A stretch of DNA of 18,713 bases from Pseudomonadota bacterium (GTDB lineage: Bacteria > Pseudomonadota > Gammaproteobacteria > Burkholderiales > SG8-39), in NCBI GenBank assembly GCA_003242425.1, contig QGUL01000004.1:1-18713 (forward strand). Reading direction: 5' to 3'. Every line of letters begins with the position of its first letter. Positions within the stretch are counted from its first letter, which is position 1. Shown one piece after another: positions 15,129-18,713 of the stretch. Both the position numbers and the translations under genes were made by a program. The notes under the pieces are model-generated. The model made no database searches, was not told where the DNA came from, and worked only from the letters and a program-made list of their open reading frames with translations.

Positions 15129-15157
15129 TTGGCCGCCGGGGTGCCGGATGCTAGAAT
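15129..15157 (+). promoter_or_regulatory. Probable gyrA promoter
   Basis: TTGGCC (15129-15134) and TAGAAT (15152-15157) are separated by exactly 17 bp, and TGC precedes the -10 (extended -10). Matches are 4/6 and 5/6. Transcription would start near 15164, giving a leader of about 49 nt. Confidence 0.62.
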
Positions 15158-15182
15158 TTGCTCCTTTTTACCGAGACTTAGA

Positions 15183-15201
15183 GCCGCTCCCAAACAGCGG
15201 C
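15183..15201 (+). other. Hairpin in the gyrA leader
   Basis: GCCGCT (15183-15188) and AGCGGC (15196-15201) pair around a 7-nt loop, ending 11 nt before the gyrA ATG. No purine-rich Shine-Dalgarno is visible between hairpin and ATG, so the stem occupies the place where one would be expected. Confidence 0.45.
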
Positions 15202-15212
15202 CGTGCGCCCGC

Positions 15213-17846
<2,634 letters not shown>

Positions 17847-17853
17847 GGACGTC

Positions 17854-18713
17854 GTGACACGCGTGTACAACTTCAGCCCTGGGCCGGCCGCGCTGCCGGA
17901 GCCGGTGCTGCGGCAGGCCGCCGAGGAGATGCTGGACTGGCATGGCACCGGCATGTCTGTGATGGAGATGAGCCACCGCGGCAAGGCCTTCATGTCCATT
18001 GCCGCAGAAGCCGAAGCCGATCTGCGCGAGCTGTTGGCGATCCCCGAGGATTACGCGGTGCTGTTTTTGCAAGGCGGCGCGACCATGCAGTTCGCCGCCG
18101 TGCCGCTCAACCTCATGCCGTCCGGCGGTTCGGCCGATTATGTGGATACCGGCCACTGGTCGAGCCGGGCGATCAAGGAGGCGAAGCGTTACGGCAAGGT
18201 GCGCGTGATCGCTTCCTCCGCCGACAAGAACTACAGCTACGCGCCGGCGCAGGACGCCTGGCAGCTCGTCGACCCGCAAGCCGCCTATGTGCACTACACG
18301 CCGAACGAGACCATCGGCGGCGTGGAATTCCACTGGGTGCCGGAGACGGGCGGCGTGCCGCTGGTGGCGGACATGTCCTCCAACATCCTTTCGAGGCCGA
18401 TCGACGTCAGCAAATACGGCGTGATCTACGCCGGCGCGCAGAAGAACATCGGCCCCGCGGGCCTCACGGTGGTGATCGTGCGCAAGGACCTGCTCGGCCG
18501 CGCGCGCGCCGAGACGCCGACGCTGCTCGACTGGAAAGTGCAGGCCGAGGCCCAGTCGATGTCGAACACGCCGCCCACCTACGCGATCTACATCGCCGGC
18601 CTGGTGTTCAAGTGGATCAAGGCCGAGGGGGGGCTGGCCGAAATGGAGCGGCGCAACCGCGCCAAGGCGGCGCTGCTGTACGAGCTGCTGGATTCGTCCG
18701 ATTTCTACCGCAG
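17854..18713 (+). CDS. serC: Phosphoserine aminotransferase (3' end outside window)
   Basis: The frame is open from a GTG at 17854 to the end of the window (286 full codons), about 80% of the usual 360-residue enzyme. It is a class V PLP-dependent aminotransferase converting 3-phosphohydroxypyruvate and glutamate to phosphoserine, and it also acts in PLP synthesis. Recognisable segments are YNFSPGPAALPEPVL at the N-terminus, MEMSHRGKAFM, FLQGGATMQFAAVPLNL, HYTPNETIGGVEF, VADMSSNILSRPIDV, and the PLP lysine in YAGAQKNIGPAG (Lys197, codon 18442-18444). The GTG start lies 7 nt after the gyrA stop, with GGGGAG/AGGA in the gyrA end serving as ribosome site; a second GTG at 17863 is a weaker choice. 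The two genes are probably co-transcribed, the same order as in many proteobacteria. Confidence 0.95.
   Translation, partial: MTRVYNFSPGPAALPEPVLRQAAEEMLDWHGTGMSVMEMSHRGKAFMSIAAEAEADLRELLAIPEDYAVLFLQGGATMQFAAVPLNLMPSGGSADYVDTGHWSSRAIKEAKRYGKVRVIASSADKNYSYAPAQDAWQLVDPQAAYVHYTPNETIGGVEFHWVPETGGVPLVADMSSNILSRPIDVSKYGVIYAGAQKNIGPAGLTVVIVRKDLLGRARAETPTLLDWKVQAEAQSMSNTPPTYAIYIAGLVFKWIKAEGGLAEMERRNRAKAALLYELLDSSDFYR

Overview
This is an ordinary, densely coded, GC-rich chromosomal segment, most likely from a betaproteobacterium. Three things point there. The OmpA protein has the betaproteobacterial form: short N-terminal part, Pro/Ala linker, C-terminal peptidoglycan-binding domain. The tmRNA encodes the tag ANDERFALAA. 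The gene order serC-gyrA | mtaD-(ompA)-ubiG-HAD phosphatase follows a proteobacterial arrangement also known from Pseudomonas (serC-gyrA | mtnA-mtaD-ubiG-mupP). I see no insertion sequence, integrase, phage gene, CRISPR array, tRNA or rRNA.

Layout. (1) 1-4808: the 3' part of a gamma-glutamyltransferase-like gene (+) converges with a minus-strand run: aldo/keto reductase, exported staphylococcal-nuclease-like protein, CPA1-type Na+/H+ antiporter. (2) 4934-8659: a TTC38-type TPR protein (-) diverges from an AraC regulator (+), which is followed after 28 nt by a Bcr/CflA-type MFS efflux protein. (3) 8664-11457, all minus: tmRNA (ssrA) with its terminator, then an ABC1/AarF/UbiB-family kinase and apt (adenine phosphoribosyltransferase). 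(4) 11537-15039, all minus: mtaD, ompA with its own promoter and terminator, then ubiG and a gph/mupP-type phosphatase that overlap by 4 bp. (5) 15152-18713, plus: gyrA with a recognisable promoter, and the start of serC, which runs off the end of the window.

How the genes fit together. Most are housekeeping genes: quinone biosynthesis (ubiG, possibly the ABC1 kinase), purine and methylthioadenosine salvage (apt, mtaD), cell-wall or phosphoglycolate housekeeping (the HAD phosphatase), ribosome rescue (ssrA), envelope stability (ompA), DNA topology (gyrA) and serine/PLP synthesis (serC). The accessory part is 3.2-8.7 kb.

I did not find a convincing undescribed multi-gene system. The points most worth a second look are: an exported nuclease-fold protein in which one catalytic arginine position is an aspartate; a long inverted repeat covering the start of that gene; an atypical quinolone-region signature and a Shine-Dalgarno-poor hairpin leader in gyrA; a GGT-like enzyme lacking the usual donor-binding aspartate; a TTC38-like gene divergent from an AraC/efflux pair; and two palindromes in front of the aldo/keto reductase.
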